Shown: positions 16,901-24,896, numbered from the stretch's first letter. The stretch is DNA of 64,000 nt from Patescibacteria group bacterium (GCA_028718605.1 JAQULM010000003.1:91725-155724), one strand, 5' to 3'. Notes: generated by a model from the sequence alone, not told the origin. Translations and numbers: made by a program.

Positions 16901-17194
16901 TCACACTAAAAATCGCAACCGTTCTACCCTGTTTTTACCCACCTTTTTTTCGAGTTTTTCAATAAGTTCCCGCTCCTTCAATTTCAGTTCTTGGCCGACC
17001 GCGGAGCTCATAACGGCAAGCGTTAGCGTACGGTTTTTCACGTACAGCGCCTTTACCTTGCCGCTAATTTGCGTGCCAAAAAGCTCCTCCATGATCCGGT
17101 TGAACTCGTTGCACACCACGGCTGCATTCACCTGATCGGCAATCCCCGCTTTTTGCAGGGAGCTCTGCAAAATGTCTTTGATTGAAGTAACCAT
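16901..17194 (-). CDS. DciA/DUF721 family protein (replicative helicase recruitment)
   Basis: The 97-residue protein starting MVTSIKDILQSSLQKAG has the DUF721 signature: an N-terminal helix, then NAAVVCNEFNRIMEELFG, the central strands GKVKALYVKNRTLTLAVMSSA and the final KNRVERLRFLV. DciA loads the DnaB helicase in bacteria lacking DnaC or DnaI. The start is set at the ATG at 17194. Translation from further upstream would run through the end of the preceding gene. TATACA lies eight bases before the ATG, so a very short leader is likely. Confidence 0.72.
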   Translation of the reverse strand: MVTSIKDILQSSLQKAGIADQVNAAVVCNEFNRIMEELFGTQISGKVKALYVKNRTLTLAVMSSAVGQELKLKERELIEKLEKKVGKNRVERLRFLV

Positions 17195-17237
17195 ACAATT
17201 ACTGTATACCCAAAATCGGTAAAAGTAAAAACGGAAG

Positions 17238-17924
17238 TTACCAGTACGCTTGCGGATCGAGCCAATCACCAAACGCTGCCTCTGTACTGACGTATCCTTT
17301 GTAGTTAACGCCTGTTCCTTTGTGTATTGACAAGTGCAAATGCTTACGCTCACCGTCTGTCTGAGTGCTATACCCTTTCCCAAGATTGCCGATTAAATCA
17401 CCCTGATTCAATGTATCGCCGACTGAAACAGCTATGTTATCTATGTTCAGATGGCCGTACAAGACTGTCACCTTCTCGCCGTTTAAAACGCAGTCTTGCA
17501 CGAGCACGCCGCCGTATCCACTCACCCACTGCTTTACTCGAACCTTGCCAGTGCATGCCGCTGCAACCCGCACGTCAATATTTTCTTCACCGGGCAAAAT
17601 CTCAAAATCTACCCCTGTGTGGTAACCAGAAAACTTCTCCGGCTGTACCGGAGACGTCGCGGGTATGATATGCATGCTGAACGTTTTTTTGGTAATGCGG
17701 TCGGCTGGACGGTCAAGCGGCGCGGTCAGCTCTTTCACCGGCGTTGGCACATTGGCAATTGAATTACTATTCGTGCCGATCTCAACACGAATATTGTCAC
17801 TCATGCGTTGGTTGGTGGCGGCCCCGCCAGTTGAAGCGGTGTCCACCGAGCCTGAAGTACAGCCGCTCACGGCAAATGCACAGCACATCCCAGCGAGAAT
17901 CACGATGGCGGAGCGTTGTTTCAT
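17238..17924 (-). CDS. Lipoprotein M23 family metallopeptidase (LytM-like)
   Basis: A signal peptide (MKQRSAIVILAGMCCAFAVS) ends in the lipobox AVSGC, so the mature protein is probably lipid-anchored. The peptidase domain holds the zinc motif HTGVDFE (HxxxD), the VLYGHLN block and HLHLSIH (HxH). All metal ligands and the catalytic His are therefore present, and endopeptidase action on peptidoglycan cross-bridges is expected. At 228 aa there is a short linker after the lipobox and no extra binding domain. Confidence 0.87.
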   Translation of the reverse strand: MKQRSAIVILAGMCCAFAVSGCTSGSVDTASTGGAATNQRMSDNIRVEIGTNSNSIANVPTPVKELTAPLDRPADRITKKTFSMHIIPATSPVQPEKFSGYHTGVDFEILPGEENIDVRVAAACTGKVRVKQWVSGYGGVLVQDCVLNGEKVTVLYGHLNIDNIAVSVGDTLNQGDLIGNLGKGYSTQTDGERKHLHLSIHKGTGVNYKGYVSTEAAFGDWLDPQAYW

Positions 17925-17977
17925 ATCACCATCGTACCGCCCCGGTTACCGCAGTGCAAGAGCCACGGCTCCAAGAA

Positions 17978-18023
17978 CTGGAAATAAAACCTGCTCCGCG
18001 GGTACGGACCCACGCAGCAGGTT
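17978..18023 (-). terminator. Intrinsic terminator of the 18116-18715 gene
   Basis: AACCTGCT (17988-17995) and AGCAGGTT (18016-18023) pair perfectly. An inner CGCGGGT/ACCCACG stem with one mismatch extends the hairpin. On the minus strand TTTTATTT follows. Confidence 0.85.
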
Positions 18024-18115
18024 CGGTGTCAAGCACGGCATCAAACACAAATGCAAAATGAAAACCAGCACAGTCCTCCAGGTGTGCCGGTCATTCTTTG
18101 GAACGATAACGATGT

Positions 18116-18715
18116 TCAATTCGAGCCGCTCTGTGGCTTGGTAGCCACCACGGAGAGGCATAGGATTGGCGCCAAGGCGTCAATGAGGACCTGTATCTGG
18201 CCGCCCTCATGTGCCGTCTCAGTGCCGGCTGTCTGTATTTTCTTGACCATGAGCGCCGTCAACTGCTGCAGGACGAGGGAAGAATCCTCGCACGCTGCAC
18301 ACCGTTCGGCCATCATCTGTATGCCGGTACGCTGGTTAGCCTCGAATACCCGACTTGCCTTCTCCCGTTCGTCCCTATCCGGATACAGTTCCTCGGACAG
18401 CAGCGCGTTGAAATCATCCATGGTCAGCGCGATGCCCGACAGCATCGAGGTGCAGAAGAAGTACTCGGCGAGATCGCGCCGAAGTTTTTCTTCCTCAATA
18501 GGATTGCCGTCAGGCCACGTCGTATGGCACATCTCCGCAAACCATTGCTCAAGGCTCTGTGTCGCGCCATACTGGATATCCGGAGAGATAACCATGCCCT
18601 CGATCTTATCATCTCCGGCAATCAGTGCAGCGCAGAAACGGCTGAACGCCTTCACCAATGACCAATGGGCATACGCTGACATTTGCGCTGCCAACTGCTC
18701 AGTAAGTTGATCCAT
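18116..18715 (-). CDS. Unknown soluble protein, 199 aa, autonomous orphan gene
   Basis: Begins MDQLTEQLAAQMSAYAHWSL and is mostly helical by composition, with no membrane segment and no recognised motif. Cysteines occur singly (RFCAAL, EMCHTTW) and as MAERCAACED. The ATG at 18715 is chosen because GAGGAG lies at the right distance; a GTG at 18724 overlaps that site. The gene stands alone, with a TTGACA-type promoter about 70 bases upstream and its own strong terminator. Confidence 0.72.
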   Translation of the reverse strand: MDQLTEQLAAQMSAYAHWSLVKAFSRFCAALIAGDDKIEGMVISPDIQYGATQSLEQWFAEMCHTTWPDGNPIEEEKLRRDLAEYFFCTSMLSGIALTMDDFNALLSEELYPDRDEREKASRVFEANQRTGIQMMAERCAACEDSSLVLQQLTALMVKKIQTAGTETAHEGGQIQVLIDALAPILCLSVVATKPQSGSN

Positions 18716-18783
18716 TACCCTCACTCCTCTTCTGTATGTATCGGTTCAATTTACTCTTTTTACTTCGTTTGTGTTAGTGGGTC

Positions 18784-18812
18784 ACGCTATCACAATCTCC
18801 ACATCATGTCAA
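18784..18812 (-). promoter_or_regulatory. Promoter of the 18116-18715 gene
   Basis: Minus-strand TTGACA (18807-18812), a 17-base spacer and TAGCGT (18784-18789). Confidence 0.65.
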
Positions 18813-18825
18813 TGCGTGCACCAAA

Positions 18826-18852
18826 CGCAAAATCCCCAAAAAGGTTTCGGGG
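18826..18852 (-). terminator. Weak intrinsic terminator after the 2H phosphoesterase gene
   Basis: CCCC (18834-18837) pairs with GGGG (18849-18852), with extra A-T pairs inside. ATTTTGCG follows on the minus strand. The 18725-18946 gap otherwise holds only the orphan promoter. Confidence 0.5.
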
Positions 18853-18946
18853 AAGGTTTATGCCTCCAATCTATTGCACCTATAGATAAAAATCAAGCAG
18901 TAACCAATCCGTAAAGCAGTCCGCGATTTAATCCATTTGTGAATGA

Positions 18947-19591
18947 TTATTCCTCCTGTAACCGAATTTCTTTTTCCCGAACAACATTCACGTACTTCCT
19001 GCGTGCATTATCAAAATCATACAACCCGATTTTTATCGTAGAAAATTCCAGCTCCATTTTCTGTAGCCGCTGGAGGTACGGCTTCAGTTTTTTTATCGTT
19101 TCCGCAGCTGCTTGCCCAGGCACTTCCCCAAGCGTGATGTGCGGATGAAAAAGCGACAGCACGTGCTGGCTGCCGTACCGCTCAATGTACTGGCGTTCTT
19201 GCCGGTTGAGCGCGCCGTTTGCGATCAAGCGTTGGTCTTTGTCTCGTATCAACGTGCCGCGGAGCACGTTCGCTGGCCGGAGCACCTGCTGGTGGAGTTT
19301 CAGTATCTGCGGCGTTCGACCGACAGCCAGCGACAAAAATGCGTTGCCGTTTTTATTGTGCCAGACATTTATCTTCTGGATACGCAAACAGACGGCGTTC
19401 AATTCTAATGCACCAAGCTGGCGCACCAGCCCAGCATAGTTACCGGCATGAAACCTGCCCTGGTACAGCGTCAGGTGCGGCGCAAAGGGATAATAGCGAG
19501 GATATTCAATCCCAGCTTTCTTAATAGCCGCTACAATAACCTCTGACGCAGCTTTCGAAACATCGAGATGTATGCCGATGACTTTTTCCAT
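18947..19591 (-). CDS. 2H phosphoesterase superfamily protein (2'-5' RNA ligase/LigT-like)
   Basis: The 214-residue protein carries the two HxTx motifs of the superfamily, HLTL (in YPFAPHLTLYQG) and HITL (in LFHPHITLGEV), at about the normal distance. Members act as 2'-5' RNA ligases or cyclic phosphodiesterases, and the substrate cannot be deduced. The middle part (KINVWHNKNGNAFLSLAVG) and the C-terminal strand (IKIGLYDFDNARRKYVNVV) fit the fold. It starts 19 bases after the interrupted gene at 19610-19987 and was probably co-transcribed with it. Confidence 0.82.
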   Translation of the reverse strand: MEKVIGIHLDVSKAASEVIVAAIKKAGIEYPRYYPFAPHLTLYQGRFHAGNYAGLVRQLGALELNAVCLRIQKINVWHNKNGNAFLSLAVGRTPQILKLHQQVLRPANVLRGTLIRDKDQRLIANGALNRQERQYIERYGSQHVLSLFHPHITLGEVPGQAAAETIKKLKPYLQRLQKMELEFSTIKIGLYDFDNARRKYVNVVREKEIRLQEE

Positions 19592-19609
19592 TCTTTTTAT
19601 ACTTCCAGC

Positions 19610-19987
19610 TTACATTGCATTCAGATAATCGGTGGCTTTGCGCCTGTCTATCATTCGGTGTGCTTGCTTCATTTCATCGGGCGTATAGATGTACGTAATC
19701 TTGAATTTGCCCGACGTCGTTTGTTTTACATTGTCATGGACAATCTGGATTATTTCCACCAGTCCCCAATAGAGCCATTTTCCATTAATGTTTTAGACAA
19801 GGAAAGTGCGAACAGGTGATTGCTGGTACATCCGAATCCCCGACTTGTCTTTGAATTCAAAAATCGTGCCCTCAAAGCGCTCAGCTCTCAACAGCTTTGC
19901 TGTATGTTTTTTATAATCCAACGCCGCGGGAAAGCCTTGCGCCGTGGTAATTTGCAAGGTGTCATTCAGTTCGATAATACTGCCCAT
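19610..19987 (-). pseudogene. Conserved hypothetical gene interrupted by an in-frame TAA
   Basis: An ORF of 64 codons (MGSIIELNDTLQITTAQGFP to SPVRTFLV) ends at TAA 19793-19795. The same frame then continues without a further stop for 60 codons (NINGKWLYWGLVEIIQIVHD to DRRKATDYLNAM) and stops at 19610-19612. The second part has good amino-acid composition and follows directly in phase, so the whole is best read as one gene of 125 codons with a single nonsense change, for example from CAA, GAA or AAA. Recoding or a sequencing or assembly error are alternatives. From memory, the WLYWGLVxIIxIxxDxVKxTTSGKFKI block resembles a hypothetical family in this radiation. Confidence 0.7.
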
Positions 19988-20043
19988 AGTGGAAAGTAAT
20001 ATAAGGTCATTAAAATAAATAATCCTCTTTGACTTTTAATTTG

Positions 20044-20079
20044 TTTAAAAAATGTTTCGGATTTCGTCCATCCTCCGAA
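20044..20079 (-). terminator. Intrinsic terminator after the PP2C-like gene
   Basis: Minus-strand TTCGGA (20074-20079) pairs with TCCGAA (20056-20061). ACATTTTTTAAAC follows. Confidence 0.55.
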
Positions 20080-20142
20080 GCAGAACTTCTGCGGTGGGCT
20101 GGTGCTTCGAATTTCATGTGGTGTGGGGGTCACCCCCTCCAC

Positions 20143-20994
20143 CTATCCCCTCCCGTCAACTGACACAATAACCATTGTCCGTTCGCTTTGGAACAGTCTC
20201 CCGTCCTTTTCCTTCTTTTTCATGAATGCAACCAACTCGCGTTGGGAATCATGAAGAGCGATGAGTTGCCGAAAAGACCGCAGGCCAAGCAATGGGATCA
20301 TGCCATCAGTATAAAAAACGACATTCCAGCCCGGTTTGAGTCGCACGCTGCCGGCCTGCAAAAACGTAACGGCCCGCGTTTCACCAGTCATCACGCCCCA
20401 GCGAATTCGTTTACCCTGAAAAGACAGCCGGGTATTGTTCACCACTTCCCTGCGGAAATATTGGTGTTCCTCCGGACTAAGCGACGAAAATCCGTACGTT
20501 CGGCATAGGAATTTCATGTATGCATCGACAGGCCCGCGATCCAATAATTTATTTTTGACAATATTTCCTTTCGTATCGATAATCATCACTCCGCAATCGT
20601 TCAACTGACCCCAATACAATTTGCCCTGATATATACGGCCAAAAGCACATACTGTCGCGGCGTATTGTTTCGTTAAAAAATCAACTGTTCGCGGCATGAG
20701 TCCAATCCGGCGATTGTACGCCCGTATTGCCGAATTCGCCTTGACGAACGCTTGCCGGATAGAACGAACTCCCTGAAACTGGCGCGTTAGTAAAGACGCA
20801 ACTAACGTCGTAGCCGCGATCCGGGCGGCTTTTGCTGCCGGGGACGGCTTAGGATATGGATTGTAATGCAATAAGGTTACGCCATCACACACGGCAAAAG
20901 CATTACCGTCTTTATAGGCGAAATCCTCCGGTGGAATACCGTTGAACAGTTTTGGAATGTTTGGCAGGCGTTTGGTTAAAGAAATGATAGGCAT
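20143..20994 (-). CDS. PP2C-like protein phosphatase domain protein
   Basis: The 283 residues keep several PP2C landmarks in order: FAVCDGVTLL (metal-binding Asp-Gly), the AARIAATTLVASLL helix, YAATVCAFGRIYQGKLYWGQLNDCGVMII (core strands), VVFYTDGMIPLLG (the Asp of xTDG) and ERTMVIVSVDG. The first motif lacks the usual DGMGG, so activity is uncertain. A role in Ser/Thr dephosphorylation is inferred from fold only. It follows the UvrD-nuclease gene by 12 bases and is probably on the same mRNA. Confidence 0.65.
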   Translation of the reverse strand: MPIISLTKRLPNIPKLFNGIPPEDFAYKDGNAFAVCDGVTLLHYNPYPKPSPAAKAARIAATTLVASLLTRQFQGVRSIRQAFVKANSAIRAYNRRIGLMPRTVDFLTKQYAATVCAFGRIYQGKLYWGQLNDCGVMIIDTKGNIVKNKLLDRGPVDAYMKFLCRTYGFSSLSPEEHQYFRREVVNNTRLSFQGKRIRWGVMTGETRAVTFLQAGSVRLKPGWNVVFYTDGMIPLLGLRSFRQLIALHDSQRELVAFMKKKEKDGRLFQSERTMVIVSVDGRG

Positions 20995-21006
20995 ACATTA
21001 AAGCAA

Positions 21007-24000
21007 TTACCCCCTCCACCGGTCTTCGCAAATGTCATTGAAATCGCAGCTCTGGCACCAGAACCCGGGTGTTGCCGCAAAATCACTCGCACGGATGTCT
21101 GCGATGCGCTTCTGCAATTCCGCTTTCAGCTTTCCGCGCAGCGCCTCATCCGGCGCAAACGACAGTTTTTTGTTCGCATCAAGGTAATAGTAGCTCAAAT
21201 TCACCGGTTCGAGTTTCAGTACGTCACGCGCGGCAATATCGTATATCTGCAGCTGCTCTTTGTCATCCGGCGACAGCTTGCCGTTTTTCGGCACTTTGCC
21301 GGTTTTATAATCGATGAGCTCAACCTGCTTTGCGTTTTTTCCAACGGTATCGATCCGATCGATCACACCCTTGAACGTGTACGCGCCGAGTTTTAAATGG
21401 AACGGCTGCTCAAGGTACAGTGGCACCGGGAATACGCCATGGTGCGATTCGTAAAACTGTTTCAATGACTCCTTGCCTTTCTCGAAATATTCCTGCTTAT
21501 GCTCTGCTGACAAATACCAGTCTTCAATCCACTCGGTATTGTACAGATCTAATAAATCTTTCAGATCCAAAACCGAGTGCCCTGAGCCTTGCGAAGGGCC
21601 TCGTTTTTCCTTTGCATCTGAAGGGCCTCCAAAAAGCGTTGCCTGCTCCTGCTTTGAACGGTCCTGGATTATCCGGAAAAACTTCTGCAGCGTATTGTGC
21701 ATGGTCTTGCCAAAACTAAAGGTAAACCTGCCTTCAATGGGAATGCGCAAAATATGCGCAAACTTATACTGCTTGGGGCAGGCCTGGAACGCCATGAGCT
21801 GGGTATAGCTCGCCTTTTCGGGTATCGCCGTGCGCAGATAGTCGAGCTGCTTGATAACCTGCTGATGTTCGTCCGGTGCAGTGAGGCGCTCAACCGGATC
21901 GTGCCCTGGCTCCCGTTCGCGAGCGGCAAACCCGAGCTCAATCAGGAACCGCGACGGTTTCTTTTTCCGCGCGCCGCCGTAGTCCTCGGCGGAACTCAGG
22001 AACAGGCCGTCCTTCGCGCGCGTCATGCCGACATAGAACAAACGCCGCTCTTCCTGCAAATGGATGTCCCCTTCCGGAATGATTTCCTTCACGAGCTCAT
22101 CAGGAATTTCGATCTGCTCCCGGCGCTCTGTCGTCGGGAAACGTTTGTCGACGAGACTGACGATGAACACGTACGAAAATTCCAATCCCTTCGCGCCATG
22201 GATTGTCATAATCTTCACCGCTTCCGGACCCTCCTCCCACGGCTGGTGTAGCGAGCCTTCATCGCCCGCTTCCTGGATGGACGCGAAATAATCGAGGAAC
22301 GCCTTTACCGATGTATCATCATTTGCCCCCTCAAACTCCTCAATCTGCCGGAAAAACTGGTTCAGGTGCATGATACGGTCGACATTTTCCTGGCTCTCAC
22401 GGCTCGTGATATATTTCAGGTATTGCGAATCTTTCATGAACCGCAACGCAACCTGCAGGACGCTCTTGGTACGGGCAAGCTGCGTGTGGCCCTGGATCAT
22501 GCGGATAATTTTCTCCAGCACGGCGTGCATTTCTGCTGGTACGCCGTGGATCGCACGGCTCTGCTGGATTGTTTCGAACAACGACACCCGCTTCATTGAG
22601 GCGTACCGCGATACTGTCATGAGGCCGTAGGCGGGCATTTTCCAGTATGGAAAATTCAATACGCGCCAGAGCGCGATCGATTCGTGATAATTATCAAGAA
22701 GCTTCAGGTACGCAACCACGTCCATGACTTCCGGCTGCGAATACAGGCCGCGTGATGCGAGGAACTGGTGCGGGATGTCGAGCCGCGACAGTGCGGTTAT
22801 ATACTCGCTCGCGTACGCATTCGCGCGCACGAGAATGGCAAAATCACTCCATGATAACTTTTTGTTCCTTTTTTTCAGCTCCACAATCTGTTTCACGACG
22901 CCAGATGCCTCATCAAGATGGGTTCGATACTGAGTGTGCTTAAGCATGCCATCGGCGCCGCGTTCTGCGTGCAATTTCTTGCTCACTTTTGTTTTGAGCG
23001 GTGCGCCCTTTGAACTGATTGTTCCTTTTGATAATTGGTATTCGAGCCGGTTCGGGTCATTCTGCTTAATAAATGCGTACGCAGCATCCAGAATATTCTG
23101 TTTGGTGCGGTAATTTTCGGTAAGGACGATTTCCTGCGAATCCGGATAATCTTTCTTGAATTCCAAAATGTTCGATATAGCCGCGCCGCGAAACTTATAG
23201 ATTGATTGGTCGTCGTCGCCGACGACCGTGAGGTTATTGTTCGGCGCCGCGAGCGCTTTGACGAGCTCATACTGTGCGTAGTTCGTATCCTGGAATTCAT
23301 CGACGAGGATATACTGGAACTGCATACGGTACTTTTCTAACACTGTGGGGCGCGTTTTAAATAAACGCAACGTGTACAAAATAAGGTCGCCAAAATCAAG
23401 CGCGCTGGATTCGAGCAGGAGCTGCTGGTACGTATGGTACGTGTCCGCAACCTCGGCAATCCGCTGTGCTTCGGAAATTTCCTCATCGCTTGCGTCTTTC
23501 TTTTTAACAAATTCTTCCTGGTCGCGATCAAGCTTCAGCTTCTGGGCGTATTCAAGGTACTCTTCCGGTGACACGTTCTCGTCTTTCACACGTGAAAAAT
23601 GCCGGACGAGTGCGGTAATGAATTTCGTGGGGTTCCCCAACGGCCGATAGTAATCCAGGTTGAAGCGCGCGAGGTTCTGACGTACGAGCAGTACCTGGTC
23701 GGTTTCGTTCAACAGGCGGAAGTCTGGCGGCAAACCGATTTCAAGCGCATTATCTTTCAAGATCCGCTCACAGAATGAATGAAATGTTGATATCCAAAGG
23801 TCCACGTACCCGTATGGCAGCAGCACGTCAACGCGCTCTTCCATCTCAGAAGCCGCTTTCTCCGTGAACGTCAGGGCAAGCACTGCGTCTGTCGGCACCT
23901 TCTTGTCGAGTACGAGCCAGGCAAGGCGCTGGGTGATGACTGTCGTTTTGCCCGTGCCAGCGCCAGCCACGATCAAGAGCGGCCCCTGGCCATGAGTAGC

Positions 24001-24042
24001 CGCTTTCCGCTGTGCTGCATTGAGGTTGTCGAGTAAGCTCAT
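21007..24042 (-). CDS. UvrD/PcrA-type helicase fused to a RecB-like PD-(D/E)XK nuclease domain
   Basis: The 1011-residue protein has a superfamily 1A helicase: Walker A GAGTGKTT at residues 27-34, Walker B VDEFQDTNYAQYE, GDDDQSIYKFRGA, LTENYRTKQNIL and the C-terminal motifs IHGAKGLEFSYVF and YVGMTRAK. After about residue 770 comes a RecB-family nuclease domain with VELIDYKTGKVPKNG. Four cysteines (ACPKQYKF, then FWCQSCDFNDIC) match the AddB-type Fe-S latch. It is likely a repair helicase-nuclease replacing AddAB or RecBCD. A repeat-like segment lies in the linker (21573-21604). The ATG is six bases from an extended -10 box. Confidence 0.9.
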   Translation of the reverse strand: MSLLDNLNAAQRKAATHGQGPLLIVAGAGTGKTTVITQRLAWLVLDKKVPTDAVLALTFTEKAASEMEERVDVLLPYGYVDLWISTFHSFCERILKDNALEIGLPPDFRLLNETDQVLLVRQNLARFNLDYYRPLGNPTKFITALVRHFSRVKDENVSPEEYLEYAQKLKLDRDQEEFVKKKDASDEEISEAQRIAEVADTYHTYQQLLLESSALDFGDLILYTLRLFKTRPTVLEKYRMQFQYILVDEFQDTNYAQYELVKALAAPNNNLTVVGDDDQSIYKFRGAAISNILEFKKDYPDSQEIVLTENYRTKQNILDAAYAFIKQNDPNRLEYQLSKGTISSKGAPLKTKVSKKLHAERGADGMLKHTQYRTHLDEASGVVKQIVELKKRNKKLSWSDFAILVRANAYASEYITALSRLDIPHQFLASRGLYSQPEVMDVVAYLKLLDNYHESIALWRVLNFPYWKMPAYGLMTVSRYASMKRVSLFETIQQSRAIHGVPAEMHAVLEKIIRMIQGHTQLARTKSVLQVALRFMKDSQYLKYITSRESQENVDRIMHLNQFFRQIEEFEGANDDTSVKAFLDYFASIQEAGDEGSLHQPWEEGPEAVKIMTIHGAKGLEFSYVFIVSLVDKRFPTTERREQIEIPDELVKEIIPEGDIHLQEERRLFYVGMTRAKDGLFLSSAEDYGGARKKKPSRFLIELGFAAREREPGHDPVERLTAPDEHQQVIKQLDYLRTAIPEKASYTQLMAFQACPKQYKFAHILRIPIEGRFTFSFGKTMHNTLQKFFRIIQDRSKQEQATLFGGPSDAKEKRGPSQGSGHSVLDLKDLLDLYNTEWIEDWYLSAEHKQEYFEKGKESLKQFYESHHGVFPVPLYLEQPFHLKLGAYTFKGVIDRIDTVGKNAKQVELIDYKTGKVPKNGKLSPDDKEQLQIYDIAARDVLKLEPVNLSYYYLDANKKLSFAPDEALRGKLKAELQKRIADIRASDFAATPGFWCQSCDFNDICEDRWRG
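21573..21604 (-). repeat. REP-like repeat segment inside the uvrD-nuclease coding region
   Basis: The bases here include TGCCCTGAGCCTTGCGAAGG, which resembles the common CCCTTCG...GGCTCAGGGCA dispersed repeat. A relative is at 50848-50883. It encodes the low-complexity linker RGPSQGSGHSV around residues 813-823, in frame. Confidence 0.5.
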
Positions 24043-24048
24043 GCACGT

Positions 24049-24057
24049 ATTGTAGCA
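24049..24057 (-). promoter_or_regulatory. Extended -10 promoter of the uvrD-nuclease gene (predicted leaderless)
   Basis: Minus-strand TGC-TACAAT, six bases, then the ATG. This is the same layout and box as at gatB. Confidence 0.65.
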
Positions 24058-24070
24058 TACTAAAAACTAT

Positions 24071-24105
24071 AATAAAAAAGGGAGCGGCCGCGCACGGTCG
24101 CTCCC
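24071..24105 (-). terminator. Intrinsic terminator of the 24154-24291 transcript
   Basis: GGGAGCG (24080-24086) pairs with CGCTCCC (24099-24105), with an inner CCG/CGG. On the minus strand a T6 run follows. Confidence 0.8.
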
Positions 24106-24153
24106 ACTGCCCGCAGACTGGGAATCCGTCTGCACGCGCCTTCGTCTTGGATT

Positions 24154-24216
24154 TTAAGTCCGGCCGTTGAACGGGTTCTGTGAAGCCAGGGGCAGTATGC
24201 TGATTCTCTTCATCAT
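24154..24216 (-). CDS. Very small ORF, 20 aa, with strong ribosome binding site
   Basis: MMKRISILPLASQNPFNGRT is preceded by AGAGGAGGTCCC, one of the best Shine-Dalgarno sites in the window. Upstream lies a 9-bp inverted repeat (24251-24291) and downstream an intrinsic terminator (24071-24105), so it appears to sit on its own short transcript. It could be a small protein, a leader peptide without a following gene, or the translated part of a regulatory RNA. No homologue was recognised. Confidence 0.4.
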   Translation of the reverse strand: MMKRISILPLASQNPFNGRT

Positions 24217-24250
24217 GGGACCTCCTCTGTTTGAGAGAATCGTTCCTGTG

Positions 24251-24291
24251 ATAGTACCGGGAAATCGCGTGCAGGCGCACGTCGGTACTAT
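24251..24291. repeat. Inverted repeat, possible 5' leader hairpin of the 20-aa ORF
   Basis: ATAGTACCG (24251-24259) and CGGTACTAT (24283-24291) pair perfectly, and GTGC/GCAC is nested in the loop. Confidence 0.6.
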
Positions 24292-24337
24292 TTTTAAAAT
24301 ACAGCAATGCAATAAATTGTCCAGCGTAAACAGCTGG

Positions 24338-24381
24338 TAAAAAAACTACCTCCCCAAGGGAAAATCCCCCGAAGGAGGCAG
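24338..24381 (-). terminator. Intrinsic terminator of the zinc-ribbon membrane protein gene
   Basis: CTACCTCC (24346-24353) pairs with GGAGGCAG (24374-24381) through one wobble. An inner CCC/GGG stem is present and T7 follows on the minus strand. Confidence 0.85.
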
Positions 24382-24400
24382 TATCAGAGGAGATAGCTAG

Positions 24401-24769
24401 TCAGTAGTACAGTTCGAGGGCAATCACCAACAGCATGGGAAGAATGCCAATACTGAGAAATGCAGCGAGCACGAATCGGGCAAAAGGCGTTGAGTGGATT
24501 TGATCACCGGCAGCTGTTAGCTCCGGCGGCGCGTCTTTCGGCTTTAAACGCCGACGATCCCGAAGGCACTGTATGATAACATACTGCAATCGCCGTGTTG
24601 GCTTGAAAACGTGGCCGCAACCTTGGCACGTAAGGCCGGAACCCACGGTACTATCGTCAATATCCTCAAACTCCACTCCGCAACTCGGGCAAAATAACTT
24701 TCCACGCTCTGCTTTCTGCCTGGTCTGACGATGGCTAACTCTATTTCCAATGAACCACGAGAGGAACAT
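24401..24769 (-). CDS. Zinc-ribbon protein with C-terminal membrane helix, 122 aa
   Basis: Starts MFLSWFIGNRVSHRQTRQKA. It has a CxxC pair (FCPSCGVEFED) and a second pair (TCQGCGHVFKP) 20-25 residues apart, a classic zinc ribbon. A basic stretch (CLRDRRRLKPKD) follows, and one membrane helix lies at the C-terminus (FVLAAFLSIGILPMLLVIALELYY). The ATG at 24769 has GGAGGG at good spacing; upstream in-frame starts lack it. It is monocistronic, with a TTGACA promoter and its own terminator. It may be a tail-anchored protein with a cytoplasmic ribbon. No partner is suggested by the context. Confidence 0.75.
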   Translation of the reverse strand: MFLSWFIGNRVSHRQTRQKAERGKLFCPSCGVEFEDIDDSTVGSGLTCQGCGHVFKPTRRLQYVIIQCLRDRRRLKPKDAPPELTAAGDQIHSTPFARFVLAAFLSIGILPMLLVIALELYY

Positions 24770-24809
24770 ACAAACCCTCCATGTTTCAGTTCCATATATA
24801 ATGCAGGAT

Positions 24810-24839
24810 ATCATACACCCACGACCGGCGTTTTGTCAA
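24810..24839 (-). promoter_or_regulatory. Promoter of the zinc-ribbon membrane protein gene
   Basis: Minus-strand TTGACA (24834-24839), an 18-base spacer and TATGAT (24810-24815). It faces away from the plus-strand promoter at 24867. Confidence 0.75.
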
Positions 24840-24866
24840 GACTCGTGCCTGCTTTAAAAGCACGGC

Positions 24867-24896
24867 TTGACATGGCAATAACGTTTGCCATATACT
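24867..24896 (+). promoter_or_regulatory. Promoter with palindromic spacer, putative operator
   Basis: TTGACA (24867-24872) and TATACT (24891-24896) are 18 bases apart. The spacer is itself an inverted repeat, TGGCAA (24873-24878) and TTGCCA (24885-24890), filling the gap between the boxes exactly. This is the position expected for a repressor or MerR-like activator site. Confidence 0.65.

Noticed and set aside
17946..18161. Minus-strand frame of 71 codons between the M23 gene and the 199-aa orphan
   Set aside because: It runs across the strong terminator at 17978-18023 and the stop of the orphan gene, has no ribosome binding site and an implausible composition.
19793..19795. Alternative genetic code as the explanation of the in-frame stop
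   Set aside because: TAA ends many genes here and TGA also works as a stop (25927-25929), so a code change is not supported; a point mutation, read-through or assembly error is likelier.
23846..24307. Minus-strand frame overlapping the start of the UvrD-nuclease
   Set aside because: It is in another frame of the helicase gene and crosses a terminator. The helicase N-terminus is clearly the coding frame.
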